Source of the DNA: Paraburkholderia acidicola
Lineage (GTDB): Bacteria; Pseudomonadota; Gammaproteobacteria; Burkholderiales; Burkholderiaceae
Direction of reading: 5' to 3'
Assembly (NCBI RefSeq): GCF_002362315.1
Contig: NZ_MTZV01000003.1
Coordinates: 1 to 64,000, forward strand
Length of the DNA stretch: 64,000 bases
Part shown: one piece after another, positions 36,052 through 45,645 of the stretch
Numbering within the stretch: the first letter of the stretch is position 1
Layout: the number at the start of each line of letters is the position of its first letter
The notes under the pieces: model-generated
Seen by the model: only the letters and a program-made list of their open reading frames with translations
The model's database searches: none
Told to the model about the DNA's origin: nothing
Made by a program: the position numbers and the translations under genes

Positions 36052-36116
36052 ACACACAACCACCGGTCACGACCGGCGGTCGGCCCTGCTCACCTGCTCT
36101 CTCGTCTATCCGCACC

Positions 36117-37136
36117 ATGTCCACCACTACGCCGCAGCACACCGACCACACGATCGACGGCGAACCGATCCCGACGCTCGACGACATCGCCACCCAGCAC
36201 TTCGCGTTGACACCCTGGGTGGTGCGCACACCGGTGTTCGACCGGCTCGATTTTCCGTCGCTGGAAGACACGGTCATCAACTTCAAGTTCGAGTTGCTGC
36301 AGGCGGCAGGTAGCTTCAAGGCGCGTGGCACCTTCACGAATCTGCTCGCACTCGACGAAGCGCAGCGTAATGCGGGCGTAACCTGCGTGTCGGCCGGCAA
36401 TCACGCGATCGCGGTTTCATACGCGGCGATGCGCCTCGGCGTCAGTGCAAAGGTCGTGCTGTTCCGCTCGGCGAATCCGGCACGGATCGCTCTGTGCAAG
36501 GCCTACAAGGCCGAGATCGTGATGGCGGACAACCCGGCCGAAGCATTCGAATTCGTGCGTCGCATCGAGGCCGAAGAAGGCCGCTATTTCGTGCATCCGT
36601 TCAACGGCTATCGCACGGTGCTCGGCACTGCGACGCTCGGTTACGAATGGGCGACGCAGACACCCGATCTCGACGCGGTCATCGTACCGATCGGCGGTGG
36701 CGGACTCGCGGCCGGTGTCTCGACCGCACTGCGCCTCGCGAATCCGCACATCCACGTGTATGGTGTCGAGCCCGAAGGCGCGGACGCGATGAGCCGCAGC
36801 TTCGCGGCCAATCACACAATCAAGATGGGTCCGATGCAAGGCATCGCCGATTCGTTGATGGCTCCGCACACCGAGCAGTACAGCTACGAATTGTGCCGGC
36901 GTCATATCGATCGCATCGTCACCGTTAGCGACGATGCACTGCGCGCAGCGATGCTCACGCTGTTCGCGCAACTCAAGCTCGCAGTCGAACCGGCCTGCGC
37001 CGCCGCGACAGCAGCGTTGCTCGGACCACTGCGCGAAACCTTGCAGGGCAAGCGTGTCGGGGTGTTACTGTGCGGTACGAATACCGATCCACAGACCTTC
37101 GCTACGCACATCGAACGCGCCCGCACGCAACACTAA
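36117..37136 (+). CDS. Threonine/serine dehydratase-like PLP enzyme
   Basis: 339 residues, fold type II. The PLP-binding lysine is Lys68 in GSFKARG, the phosphate-binding glycine loop is IGGGGLAAG (about 194-202), and VSAGNHAIAVSYAA is the asparagine loop. It lacks the C-terminal ACT-like regulatory domain of biosynthetic IlvA, so it is closer to catabolic threonine dehydratase or serine racemase-like proteins. It would convert threonine to 2-oxobutyrate and ammonia. It follows argE by 65 nt in the same direction, without a clear functional link. Confidence 0.88.
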   Translation: MSTTTPQHTDHTIDGEPIPTLDDIATQHFALTPWVVRTPVFDRLDFPSLEDTVINFKFELLQAAGSFKARGTFTNLLALDEAQRNAGVTCVSAGNHAIAVSYAAMRLGVSAKVVLFRSANPARIALCKAYKAEIVMADNPAEAFEFVRRIEAEEGRYFVHPFNGYRTVLGTATLGYEWATQTPDLDAVIVPIGGGGLAAGVSTALRLANPHIHVYGVEPEGADAMSRSFAANHTIKMGPMQGIADSLMAPHTEQYSYELCRRHIDRIVTVSDDALRAAMLTLFAQLKLAVEPACAAATAALLGPLRETLQGKRVGVLLCGTNTDPQTFATHIERARTQH

Positions 37137-37242
37137 GTGGGCATCGAGCGCAAGAAGCGCACACAGGTTGTAGCAACAAAAAACTACCCGTTCTCCTGAT
37201 CGTTGGCTATTATTGCGCCATCGACATCAAGGAGGAATCCCA

Positions 37243-37677
37243 ATGAGCATGTTCAAGGAGTTCAAGGAATTTGCCCTCAAGGGCAACGTAATGGACCTCG
37301 CGGTTGGTGTGATCATCGGCGCTGCGTTCTCGACGATCGTCACGTCAATTGTTAAAGACCTGATCATGCCGGTTGTCGGCGTCGTGACCGGCGGCCTCGA
37401 TTTCTCAAACAAGTTCATCCTGCTCGGCCACATTCCGGACAACTTCAAGGGCAACCCCGACTCATACAAGGACCTGCAAACAGCGGGCGTCGCTGCGTTT
37501 GGCTACGGCTCGTTTATCACGGTGCTGATCAACTTCATCATCCTCGCGTTCATCATTTTTCTGATGGTCAAGTTCATCAACAACCTGCGCAAGCCCGCTG
37601 CGGATGCGCCGCCGCCGGCTCCTGCGGAAGACGTGCTGCTGCTGCGCGAGATTCGCGATTCGTTGAAGAATCGTTAA
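37243..37677 (+). CDS. mscL: Large-conductance mechanosensitive channel
   Basis: 144 residues from ATG at 37243, with AGGAGG 7 nt upstream. The amphipathic N-terminus [29 protein letters not shown] and second helix [23 protein letters not shown] are characteristic, ending in the cytoplasmic helix [15 protein letters not shown]. MscL opens under extreme membrane tension to release solutes on osmotic downshock. Confidence 0.97.
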   Translation: MSMFKEFKEFALKGNVMDLAVGVIIGAAFSTIVTSIVKDLIMPVVGVVTGGLDFSNKFILLGHIPDNFKGNPDSYKDLQTAGVAAFGYGSFITVLINFIILAFIIFLMVKFINNLRKPAADAPPPAPAEDVLLLREIRDSLKNR

Positions 37678-37734
37678 ATAAGTCGCGCTGAGTCTGTCTA
37701 GTCGCTGGTCGACAGACACACAGGCAAAAAAGAT

Positions 37735-37766
37735 AGGCCCGCTGTACGCGATGCGTCAGCGGGCCT
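37735..37766. terminator. Hairpin between convergent mscL and hybrid kinase genes
   Basis: 10-bp arms aggcccgctg (37735-37744) and cagcgggcct (37757-37766). On the leftward side a T run follows after four bases, and the rightward side continues TCTAAC. It probably terminates both genes. Confidence 0.65.
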
Positions 37767-37810
37767 TCTAACAAGTGCGAGCGTCGTGCACTCGCTGGGA
37801 TGAAATAACG

Positions 37811-39814
37811 TCAGCGCGACGCGCCGCCAGCCGCTGCCGGTGCGTGGGTCTCCCCTGCCTTCAGGTTCGCCGTGCTTTCGATCAGCTGTTCGAGTTGCGA
37901 GAAGTTAACCGGTTTGGTCAGATGCGCGTTGAAACCGGCCGCGAGGCAGCGGCGCACATCTTCATCCGTGCCGAAGCCGGTCAACGCGATCGCGGGCACG
38001 TCGGAATGTTGGCGGTACGCCTTGATGAAATCGATCCCCGTACCGTCCGGCAGCCCCACATCGCTGATGACCAGATCGAACACCCCCGTACGCGTCGCAG
38101 CAAGCGCATCGGCCACGCAACCGACCACGGTCACGTCGTGTCCCAACCCGCGTATGAGTTGCGCCATCACTTCGGCGGTATCGACGTGATCTTCGATGAG
38201 CAGAATGGTCAGCAGCTCCGGCGGATGTTCCTCGCTTGTCGTCGCCACGACGGGCTCCTCGACCGGCGGCTCGGCGGTCGGCATCGTGATCGCGAACGTG
38301 GCGCCGCAATGCGCACCGGGGCTGCGTGCGGTCACGGTACCGCCGTGTGCATCGGTCAACGCCTTGGTAATCGCGAGTCCAAGACCGAGACCGCCGAACT
38401 GCCGCGTCATGTTCTGGCTGCCCTGCTCGAAGGCATTGAAGAGCTTGCCGATCTGTTCGGGTTCGATACCGATACCGGTGTCCTCGATCGAGATCTGCAC
38501 ATGCATGCGCTCATCGGATGTACGCACGTAGATATGGCCACCGTCCGGCGTGAATTTCGCGGCGTTGCGAATCAGGTTCCATAGCATCTGCTGCAGCCGC
38601 GCGCGATCGGCGAGCACGTAGTGATGTTGCGCATGCTTCTCGACATGCACGTCCTGCTCCTTGACCTGGATTTCGCTGCGGAACAGTTCGAGCACACTGT
38701 CGATAACTTCATGCACATCGACGGTTTCCAGCGACAGACGCAGCTTGCCGTTCGCGACGCGCGTGAGATCGAGTAGATCGTCGATCAGCCGTGCCTCGAG
38801 TTCGATGTTGCGGCGAATCATGCGCACACTGGAACGCGCACTGTCCGGTAACTCGGCGAGCATTTCGAGTATGCGTGTGCCGGCCAGCACCGGTGTGAGC
38901 GGTGTGCGCAGCTCGTGCGAGAGCATCGCGAGAAAGCGGTCCTTCGCCCGGTTCGCTTCTTCGGCGTTCTGCCGCGCGGCCTGCTCGGAGGCCAGCAGCT
39001 GCTCGCGCTCTTCGATCGCTTCGCGCTGCTGATGAACGTCGGTACAGCTGCCGAACCACTTGCTGACCACGCCGTCCGCGTCGCGCATCGCGACGATGCG
39101 TACGTCGAACCAGCGAAACGCGCCGTCATGGCGACGGATTCGCAGTTCGTGCCGGTAATCGACGGCGCCGCTGCGCACGGTTTTCAGCCACGTCCGGCGA
39201 ATCTCATCGCGATCTTCCGGATGGACTGCATCGAGCCATGCGAGCCCTTGCGACATGCTCTCGGTGAGGCCCGTGTATTCGAGCCACTGCTTCGACAGGA
39301 AATCGCAATTGCCATCGGCATTGCAGGTGAGCACAAGGTGCGGCAGCGCTTCGGACAACGTGCGGTAGTGCGCTTCGCGATCGCGCAGCAACAGCGCTTC
39401 TGCCGATGCCTTCTGCAGCCGCACCTGCAACAGCACACGTTCGACCGCTTCGGGCAGGTAGTCGAGGTAATCGCCCGATTTCGGCACCACATCCGATACC
39501 CCGGCACGCAACGCTTCGATCACGCGTGATTCGTCCGTGAAACCGGTCACGAGGATGGCTGGAATGCGGATACCCTCGGCACGCAGGCGCCGGAAGAAAT
39601 CGAGCCCCGTCTCGGGACCGTCGAGCTGGTAGTCGAGCACGAGCAGATCGGGCTCGCCTTCGGCGATCCGCGCGCGGGCGTCGCCTACCGAGCGGCTCGC
39701 GGCCACGCGACAGCCTGCTCGCTCGAGCGACTTGCGCGCCAGCCGCAGGATGCCCTCGTCGTCATCGACGACCAGCACAAAAGCGGCGGATTGCGTGGAA
39801 ACATCTTCGGTCAT
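37811..39814 (-). CDS. Hybrid sensor histidine kinase with receiver domains at both ends
   Basis: 667 residues in the order receiver (12-130, phosphoacceptor Asp61 in LVLDYQ), PAS (about 150-265), histidine dimerisation domain with His300 in MLSHELRTPL, HATPase (N box NLIRNAAKF, DTGIGI, GLGLGLAI) and a second receiver (535-655, Asp585 in VISDVGLPDG). There is no membrane segment, so it is cytoplasmic. It is the third gene of a leftward group, 21 nt after the single-domain regulator, and GGAAG precedes its ATG. The receiver-kinase-receiver layout suggests a phosphorelay that takes input from a partner kinase. Confidence 0.93.
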   Translation of the reverse strand: MTEDVSTQSAAFVLVVDDDEGILRLARKSLERAGCRVAASRSVGDARARIAEGEPDLLVLDYQLDGPETGLDFFRRLRAEGIRIPAILVTGFTDESRVIEALRAGVSDVVPKSGDYLDYLPEAVERVLLQVRLQKASAEALLLRDREAHYRTLSEALPHLVLTCNADGNCDFLSKQWLEYTGLTESMSQGLAWLDAVHPEDRDEIRRTWLKTVRSGAVDYRHELRIRRHDGAFRWFDVRIVAMRDADGVVSKWFGSCTDVHQQREAIEEREQLLASEQAARQNAEEANRAKDRFLAMLSHELRTPLTPVLAGTRILEMLAELPDSARSSVRMIRRNIELEARLIDDLLDLTRVANGKLRLSLETVDVHEVIDSVLELFRSEIQVKEQDVHVEKHAQHHYVLADRARLQQMLWNLIRNAAKFTPDGGHIYVRTSDERMHVQISIEDTGIGIEPEQIGKLFNAFEQGSQNMTRQFGGLGLGLAITKALTDAHGGTVTARSPGAHCGATFAITMPTAEPPVEEPVVATTSEEHPPELLTILLIEDHVDTAEVMAQLIRGLGHDVTVVGCVADALAATRTGVFDLVISDVGLPDGTGIDFIKAYRQHSDVPAIALTGFGTDEDVRRCLAAGFNAHLTKPVNFSQLEQLIESTANLKAGETHAPAAAGGASR

Positions 39815-39835
39815 GCGGATTCTTCCATCTTGCGC

Positions 39836-40318
39836 TTACGGCCTCGAAAGGGGATGCCCGGGCGGCAGCTTCACCACCTGCAGGAAAAAGCCGAGGCGGC
39901 GTACGGCCTCGATAAACGCGTCGTACTCGACCGGCTTGGTGATGTAGACGTTGCATCCGAGTTCATAGCAGCGCGCGATTTCGCGCGGATCGTCGGTAGT
40001 CGTCAGCACGATCACCGGCACCGCCGCCGTGGATGGCGACGTCTTCAGACGGCGCAGCACCTCGAAACCGTCGACGCGCGGCATCTTCAGATCGAGCAGC
40101 ACGACGAAATTGGTCAACTCGCGCGGCGCGGGACGCCCGGTTGTGTCATCGGCCGCGGCCGGATCGCCGAAGAAATAATCGAGCGCTTCCTGGCCGTCGG
40201 AGAAACGCAGGAAACCGTTCGAAACGCCTGCACGCCGCAGGTTACGCTCGACCAGCGTCGCATGTCCGTCGTCGTCCTCGATCAGGATGATGCCGACGGT
40301 TTCCCCGTTTGTTGCCAT
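39836..40318 (-). CDS. Single-domain response regulator (Rcp1-like)
   Basis: 160 residues from ATG at 40318, with GGAGG 4 nt upstream. An alternative ATG at 40372 overlaps the kinase stop (ATGA) and adds 18 residues. It is a receiver domain only: acidic pocket IEDDD (13-17), phosphoacceptor Asp76 in LLDLKMPRVDG, Thr in VIVLTTTDD, and Lys in YITKPVEYD. The insert between strands is typical of regulators linked with phytochrome-type kinases. It should shuttle phosphate between the kinases encoded on both sides. Confidence 0.93.
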   Translation of the reverse strand: MATNGETVGIILIEDDDGHATLVERNLRRAGVSNGFLRFSDGQEALDYFFGDPAAADDTTGRPAPRELTNFVVLLDLKMPRVDGFEVLRRLKTSPSTAAVPVIVLTTTDDPREIARCYELGCNVYITKPVEYDAFIEAVRRLGFFLQVVKLPPGHPLSRP

Positions 40319-40368
40319 GCTGCCTCCAGGACTGCTGTCTGCTTGCGTCACGATCGTCGTTGAATAGG

Positions 40369-41982
40369 TCATGCGATACGCACCGGTTGTTCTGGCAAGA
40401 CGATAAAGAAGGTCGAGCCCGCCCCTTCCGCCGATTCCACCCACACCCGCCCGCCATGCCGCTCGACGATCCGCCGCACCAGCGCGAGGCCGATGCCGTC
40501 GCCCTTGGCGACATCGCCGTGCAGACGCTGGAACGCGCGGAACGTCTTCGACATATAGGCGGCGGGAATGCCGAGCCCGTTGTCGCGCACATAGTACGTG
40601 CGCGTGCGCGGCGTGCCGGGTTGCGGCGCGTCGGCGAGACCCTGATCCAGCGCACCCACTTCGATACGGCCGGGCCGGCTGGGGTCGAGGTAATTCACTG
40701 CATTGCCGATCAGGTTGGTGAAAACCTGTTCGATGGCCGACGGGTCGCCCCACGCGGGCGGCAGATCGCGCACCGTGACGAGCGCCGCGCGCTCGCCGAT
40801 CGCGGCCTGCAGCGCGTCGACCACCTTGGCCACCGCCCGTCCGACGCTCACGCGCTGCCACTGGTACTCAAGCCGCCCGGCGCGCGAAATGCGCAGCAGC
40901 GCATCGATGATCGCCGCGGCCCGTGTCACCGCCGTGCGCAGAAACTGCAGCGATTCGCGGATATCGCCGTCGAGCACCCGCGTGAGCCGCCGATGCTCGC
41001 TCTCCGGCAGTCGCGCCGCATCGACGACGCTGTTCAGCTCATCGCAGGATACCTGTAGCTCTTTCGAAAACCCTTGCAGGTTCACGAGCGGCGAGCGCAG
41101 ATCGTGCGACACGCTGTAGATGAACATCTCGTTGTCCTGGGTTTCCTGGCGCAACTCTTCGTTGACGCCGGCCAGTTCGGCGGCGCGCGCTTCGAGGCGT
41201 GCTTTCAACACCGCCTGGTCGCGCTCGGCGACCCGCAGCCGCGCGCCGGTGCGATGCAGCACAGCGTCGAGCGAAGCGATTTCGTCGTTGCCCGAGAGCG
41301 GTGGCATCAGCGGTTCGCCGTCGCCGAGACGCTCCGCATTGCCGGTCAGCACATCGAGCCGGCGACCGATATTGCGCGCGAAAGCCGCCGCCGTCGCCGC
41401 CCAGATCAGCATCGAACCGACCACTGCGGCGATCAGCGCATATTGCTGGCGCGTGCGGGTTTCGTTCAGCGACTCGCTGCGTTGCGCATCGAGCCGCGAT
41501 TCCTCGGCAATCAGCGCGTTCAGCTCGTCATTGAAGATACCGATCTGCGCCGGCATGTCGCGGCCTTCGTCGGCGGTGAACGGACCGATGTTGCGGCCGT
41601 CATGGAGCGCCTGCGAGATTTCGTTGGCCTGCTTGCGATACGCCTCGATAGCAGCGCGCATCCGCTGGACCCGCGCGGTCTGCTGCGGCGTGTCGGCCAC
41701 CAGTTGTTCCAGATGGGTCAGGCGGTCGGACAGATCGACCCATACCGCATGACGATCGATGAACGATGCATCGCCAACCACGATCCCCGTCCTCACCCGC
41801 GCGGCCTGACGCAGCAGCGGGTCGATCACCGAAGCCGCCTGGTAGAGAATCTGCTTGCTATTGTTCGACCACTGCGCGGCCTGCGTCGTCTGCTCCTGCG
41901 CGTCGAACACGACTCCGAGCAGCGCCAGTTCGACCGCGCTTGGCACTGCGATCAGCAGCAGACCCTTCGTGAAAAGTTTCAT
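40369..41982 (-). CDS. CHASE3-type membrane sensor histidine kinase
   Basis: 537 residues. One membrane helix at the N-terminus (about 5-25), a helical periplasmic sensor of CHASE3 type to about 180, a second helix (183-203), HAMP, a coiled coil, the dimerisation domain with His293 in YSVSHDLRSPLVNL, and an HATPase with NLIGNAVNYL, DNGLGIP and GDGIGLALV. It heads the three-gene leftward signalling group and overlaps or nearly touches the regulator gene, so it probably phosphorylates that regulator. The stimulus is unknown. Confidence 0.93.
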   Translation of the reverse strand: MKLFTKGLLLIAVPSAVELALLGVVFDAQEQTTQAAQWSNNSKQILYQAASVIDPLLRQAARVRTGIVVGDASFIDRHAVWVDLSDRLTHLEQLVADTPQQTARVQRMRAAIEAYRKQANEISQALHDGRNIGPFTADEGRDMPAQIGIFNDELNALIAEESRLDAQRSESLNETRTRQQYALIAAVVGSMLIWAATAAAFARNIGRRLDVLTGNAERLGDGEPLMPPLSGNDEIASLDAVLHRTGARLRVAERDQAVLKARLEARAAELAGVNEELRQETQDNEMFIYSVSHDLRSPLVNLQGFSKELQVSCDELNSVVDAARLPESEHRRLTRVLDGDIRESLQFLRTAVTRAAAIIDALLRISRAGRLEYQWQRVSVGRAVAKVVDALQAAIGERAALVTVRDLPPAWGDPSAIEQVFTNLIGNAVNYLDPSRPGRIEVGALDQGLADAPQPGTPRTRTYYVRDNGLGIPAAYMSKTFRAFQRLHGDVAKGDGIGLALVRRIVERHGGRVWVESAEGAGSTFFIVLPEQPVRIA

Positions 41983-42430
41983 GTACGCCTGACAGACCTT
42001 TTAGCCGTTTGTCGGCCGCGGCGACATGACCGCGCGCCGAAGGCGGAGCTCGAAGCCCTGTCGCGCTGCGGCACCTTGCGCAGCGCCGTCGGGACGACGC
42101 CAATTATCGACGCGAATTTGAGATATTTCAATGTGCGCCGGACGGGCGCTGGAGCACAGAAGCCGCGCTTTTTTATCGGTGACGGAAGACATACTTCGGC
42201 GCGTGAGTCTATGATGAAGACAGCGGTACAGGGAATGCGAGGGTGTGCGGGGTGCCGGTTCGGCATGGTTCGCACGGCGACAGTAGTCCGGTTGGGTCGC
42301 CGCGAGCCGTCGAATCGTCGTGAATCCGGCATTTTCGTATGCTATAAAAGATCGACGTGCGGCGCGCGAAGCCGGGAGTGGTCGCATGAGGACGCTGCGT
42401 TTTTTGCAATTCTTTTTCAGGCGAATTTTT
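41983..42430. other. Divergent intergenic region upstream of the CHASE3 kinase
   Basis: About 450 nt without a recognisable gene. TATAAA at 42341-42346 is a possible -10 for the rightward small gene, but the -35 is poor. A leftward promoter for the signalling operon should also lie here and was not identified. Confidence 0.4.
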
Positions 42431-42886
42431 ATGTCCTTCCCGAAGAAGCGTAGGCGCGCGAAGGTGGACGGCGATGAGTCGTTCCTCGCCGTGCTGAAGC
42501 ATTTCAAGCCGTTCGGCCAGCTCGACACGAAGATCACGCGGGCCCGTGCACAGGACGAGCCGGTGCTTTATGCACACGTGCTGCCGGGGCTCGACGTGCT
42601 GTTGTGCAGCGTCCGCGGCGCACAGCCTCCGTATCCGGCCGTGGCGGAACTGCGCCGCCGCTGCATTGAATCGATTGCCAATGCGCTGGAACAGCCGCTC
42701 GATGGCCTTGAGAACGGCGGGTACTGGTACGAAGCCGATGGCTTCGGTTTTCTGGTGTTCGCGAGCCGTGCGCGCAGCCGGGTGCTGCCCGAATTCGGTG
42801 CAACCCGCGCGGCCGGCGGTGGCGGCGCGCGGCGCGGTGTGCGGCGCAATGCGTCGGGTGATGCGACACCGCGATCGCTGCGCTGA
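42431..42886 (+). CDS. Conserved-looking hypothetical protein
   Basis: From ATG at 42431 (MSFPKKRRRAKVDGDES) 151 residues; an in-frame ATG at 42386 with GGGAG upstream is a real alternative. A basic N-terminus is followed by a compact domain (FLAVLKHFKPFGQLDTK, VLYAHVLPGLDVLLCSVRG, then GGYWYEADGFGFLVFASRA) and an Arg/Gly-rich tail that is probably disordered. Codon use is like the neighbours. I do not recognise the family and can offer no function. Confidence 0.6.
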   Translation: MSFPKKRRRAKVDGDESFLAVLKHFKPFGQLDTKITRARAQDEPVLYAHVLPGLDVLLCSVRGAQPPYPAVAELRRRCIESIANALEQPLDGLENGGYWYEADGFGFLVFASRARSRVLPEFGATRAAGGGGARRGVRRNASGDATPRSLR

Positions 42887-42984
42887 GGTGCCCGGGCTAT
42901 CGCGTATCGCCTGCCGCTAGCCCCTCCGCCAGGCCCCGCCTCCGGGGCCACCAGGTCAGGTACAGTTCTCCGATGCTTCAAATT

Positions 42985-43010
42985 ACGACGCCCCGTTACT
43001 GGGGCGTCGT
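42985..43010. terminator. Hairpin between convergent genes
   Basis: Perfect 10-bp arms acgacgcccc (42985-42994) and ggggcgtcgt (43001-43010) with a 6-nt loop. No strong T run follows on the right; on the left AATTTG follows. It lies between the small gene and the AsmA gene, which converge. Confidence 0.55.
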
Positions 43011-43046
43011 CGCATCTGCATCTGCTGCGGTGCTACGCCGCGGAGA

Positions 43047-45542
43047 TCAACTTCCCTTGTATGCGGCAGCGTCGGCGGGCGCCAGTGTGCGAGCCGTGGC
43101 GGGCTTGTCCTTGGCAGCCGCCGACGCAGGCGACATCGGCGACGCTCCGGGCGCACCTTTCAGTGGCGGTTGGGGCTTTTCCTTCTGCCCCGGCGGCGGC
43201 GCGCTCGGCTTGCTGTTCACCTGAGCCAGCAATTCGCTGCATGGCAAGGCCTTGTTGTTGCTGGGCGCGATCAGCGGAATCAGCGCGGCGAACGGATTGA
43301 GCAGCCCCAGTCCGACCATCGCGCCGCCGCGCAACGCCAGTGCGCCGACGTCCACGCCGACATGCGGGTCCTTGAACGTGCCCTTCACATACAGCGGCGA
43401 ACGTAGCGAAAAGATGCGGAAGCCCTTCGTGTGCGGATGAATGCCGAGATCGAGCGACTCGTCGCGCAGGTCGATGTGGCCGTCGATATTGATCACCGCA
43501 TCGTCGGTATCGAGCGCAAATACGCGCGCATCGAGCACACCGTTCGTCGCGACGAAATCCGCCGCCGCGCAATTGATCTTCACGTCCTTGCCGCCGAACA
43601 TCTTCTCGTAGACCACATTCGCGACGTTCAGCCCCGCTGCTTCCATCAGCAGGCGGCTCACGGTGCCCTGCGTCACGAGCGTCTTCACCTCGCCGTTCGA
43701 CGTCGCAGCAAGCGCCGCCGGCGAGTTGCCGGTGGCCGACAGCGCCGCATCGCCATTGATTTCACCAAGCGCGCTCTGCATCGTCTTGAAGGTCGGAAAC
43801 AGCTGTTTGAGCTTCAGGTGACGCGCCGAGGTCGATACGCGGCCTTTCAGCGGCGTCGAGCTGCCATCGAGGTGAATGTCGGAGCTAAGCGTCCCGCCTG
43901 CCACGCCGAAGCGCAGCGGCGTCAGCGACAGCACGCCGTCGGTCATCACGATATGCGTGTAGAGGTCGGTGATCGGCAGATCCGCGTCCTTGATGATGCG
44001 CCGGCCCGTGAACTTGACGTCGGCGTCGATCGCTTTCCAGCGATCGGTGCGGAACGGCTCGACCGGCAGTACCCTGCCGGCCGGCTGCTGCGTGGTATCG
44101 CCGCGTTTGGCCTTGCTCGCCTTGCTGTCGGCGCCGATGATCGGTGCAAGATCGGCGAATTGCAGCAGGTTCGATACCAGTTCGCCCTGCAGCAGCGGCC
44201 GCGGCTCGCGCTGCGTATAACTCAGCGTACCGTTCAGATCGCTGCCACCCACCCGCCCCGTAAAGTTTTCATAACGGAACGTGCTGGCGCTGCGGCGGAA
44301 CTGGCCGATCAGGCGGCCATCGGTTGCGTAAGGCGGCGTATCGGGCAGCGTCACGCCGGTCAGCGCATACAGATGCGCCATGCTCGTGCCTTGCAGCCAC
44401 AGGCGCAGGTCGAGCGCGGCGAGGTGCGCCGGATCGGTCAGCGTGCCGACCAGCGCGACGCGCAGGTCGCCCGCCTTCACGTCGGCCTGGATCGGGAATG
44501 GCCGGTCCGCATCCTGCAGCGCCAGCACACCGCCGACCTTGCCGCTGCCGGAGAGCGGCGTGTGGTTGTAAGTGCCTTTGATGGTCCAGCCGAGCGAATA
44601 GGCCTGCACGTCCGGTTTCGCTACGCGCGGCGCCGTGGTTGCGCTTGCGGAAGAAGACGTGGACGCTGTCTGCGCTCCGGCTGCTGCGCCGGACACGGCT
44701 GAAGACGCCGAAGCCGTCTGCGCGCCCGTCGTGGCGTCGGACACCCCCGAGGCCGCTGTGGCTTCCGACACTGCCAGGGGCTCCGACACCGCCGAAGCCG
44801 CAGCCGCAGCGGCAGCCGATGCCTCCGAAGCCGCGGCCGCCGCGGAAGCCGCCGCCGACTGCGCCGCAAGCCGCCGCGCGCCCTGCTTGCCGACCACCTG
44901 CGCGGACGCACTGCGCGATGCCGCTTCCTGCTGCTTCATGACTTCGCCGACCGGGATCGGCTGACCGAGCGTATCGATCGTCACTTTCACATCGGTCTTC
45001 GATTTCTGGTCAGCCAGTGCGACATAACCTTTCGAGAACGCGATGTCGTGCAGATTGAGCTTCCACTCGGATGGCCCGGACGACGCCGGCAGATTGAAGG
45101 TCCAGTTATTGCGGTTATCGACAAGCCGCTCGAGATCCACGGACGGATTCACGAGGTTGATTGAAGGAATGACGATGTCATGCGTAAGGAGCGGCAGCAC
45201 TTCGACCTGAAAATCGATTTCATCGAGCGTCGCGAAGTGCGGCTGTTTCGTCCAGTCCGGATTGGCCACCGTGATATTGGCCGCCGAGAAGCGCGGCCAT
45301 GGCACCCATGCACGCCAGCCGATTTCGCCAGCCGGGTGTTGCCAGCCAACCTTCAGATCGCCCTCGATCGCAAATGGCCGGCCGATAGCCTGACTCACTT
45401 TATCGTTCACCCAAGGCCGCGCGTGATTCCAGTCGAAGGTCACGATGAAAACGGCCAACGCAGCCACCAGAACCACGATAATCGCCAGCAGCCATGCGAT
45501 GATCTTGCCAACCGTTTTTCCGAGGTTGAGCGACGACACCAT
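43047..45542 (-). CDS. AsmA family envelope protein
   Basis: Start at 45542 (MVSSLNLGKTVGK), with AAGGGAG 5 nt upstream, gives 831 residues. One N-terminal membrane helix (about 12-36) is followed by the AsmA pattern (VNDKVSQAIGRPFAIEGDLKV, then PWPRFSAANITVANPDW) and the conserved C-terminal AsmA_2-like region. AsmA-type proteins are anchored in the inner membrane, span the periplasm and take part in lipid transport to the outer membrane. A long Ala/Ser-rich stretch (about 225-305) interrupts the domain. Confidence 0.88.
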   Translation of the reverse strand: MVSSLNLGKTVGKIIAWLLAIIVVLVAALAVFIVTFDWNHARPWVNDKVSQAIGRPFAIEGDLKVGWQHPAGEIGWRAWVPWPRFSAANITVANPDWTKQPHFATLDEIDFQVEVLPLLTHDIVIPSINLVNPSVDLERLVDNRNNWTFNLPASSGPSEWKLNLHDIAFSKGYVALADQKSKTDVKVTIDTLGQPIPVGEVMKQQEAASRSASAQVVGKQGARRLAAQSAAASAAAAASEASAAAAAAASAVSEPLAVSEATAASGVSDATTGAQTASASSAVSGAAAGAQTASTSSSASATTAPRVAKPDVQAYSLGWTIKGTYNHTPLSGSGKVGGVLALQDADRPFPIQADVKAGDLRVALVGTLTDPAHLAALDLRLWLQGTSMAHLYALTGVTLPDTPPYATDGRLIGQFRRSASTFRYENFTGRVGGSDLNGTLSYTQREPRPLLQGELVSNLLQFADLAPIIGADSKASKAKRGDTTQQPAGRVLPVEPFRTDRWKAIDADVKFTGRRIIKDADLPITDLYTHIVMTDGVLSLTPLRFGVAGGTLSSDIHLDGSSTPLKGRVSTSARHLKLKQLFPTFKTMQSALGEINGDAALSATGNSPAALAATSNGEVKTLVTQGTVSRLLMEAAGLNVANVVYEKMFGGKDVKINCAAADFVATNGVLDARVFALDTDDAVINIDGHIDLRDESLDLGIHPHTKGFRIFSLRSPLYVKGTFKDPHVGVDVGALALRGGAMVGLGLLNPFAALIPLIAPSNNKALPCSELLAQVNSKPSAPPPGQKEKPQPPLKGAPGASPMSPASAAAKDKPATARTLAPADAAAYKGS

Positions 45543-45645
45543 GAAAACTCCCTTGTTTTTCTGATACCGGTAGGACAGCACAGCCCGTGCCCGGTTCGCA
45601 ACGATATCCGTCAAACACTGCAAAAGGCGCACCAGCCCAGCCCCG

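Noticed and set aside
44640..44940. Repetitive DNA suggestive of a short tandem repeat array
   Set aside because: It is the Ala/Ser-rich coding stretch of the AsmA gene; units vary in length and there are no spacers, so it is not CRISPR.
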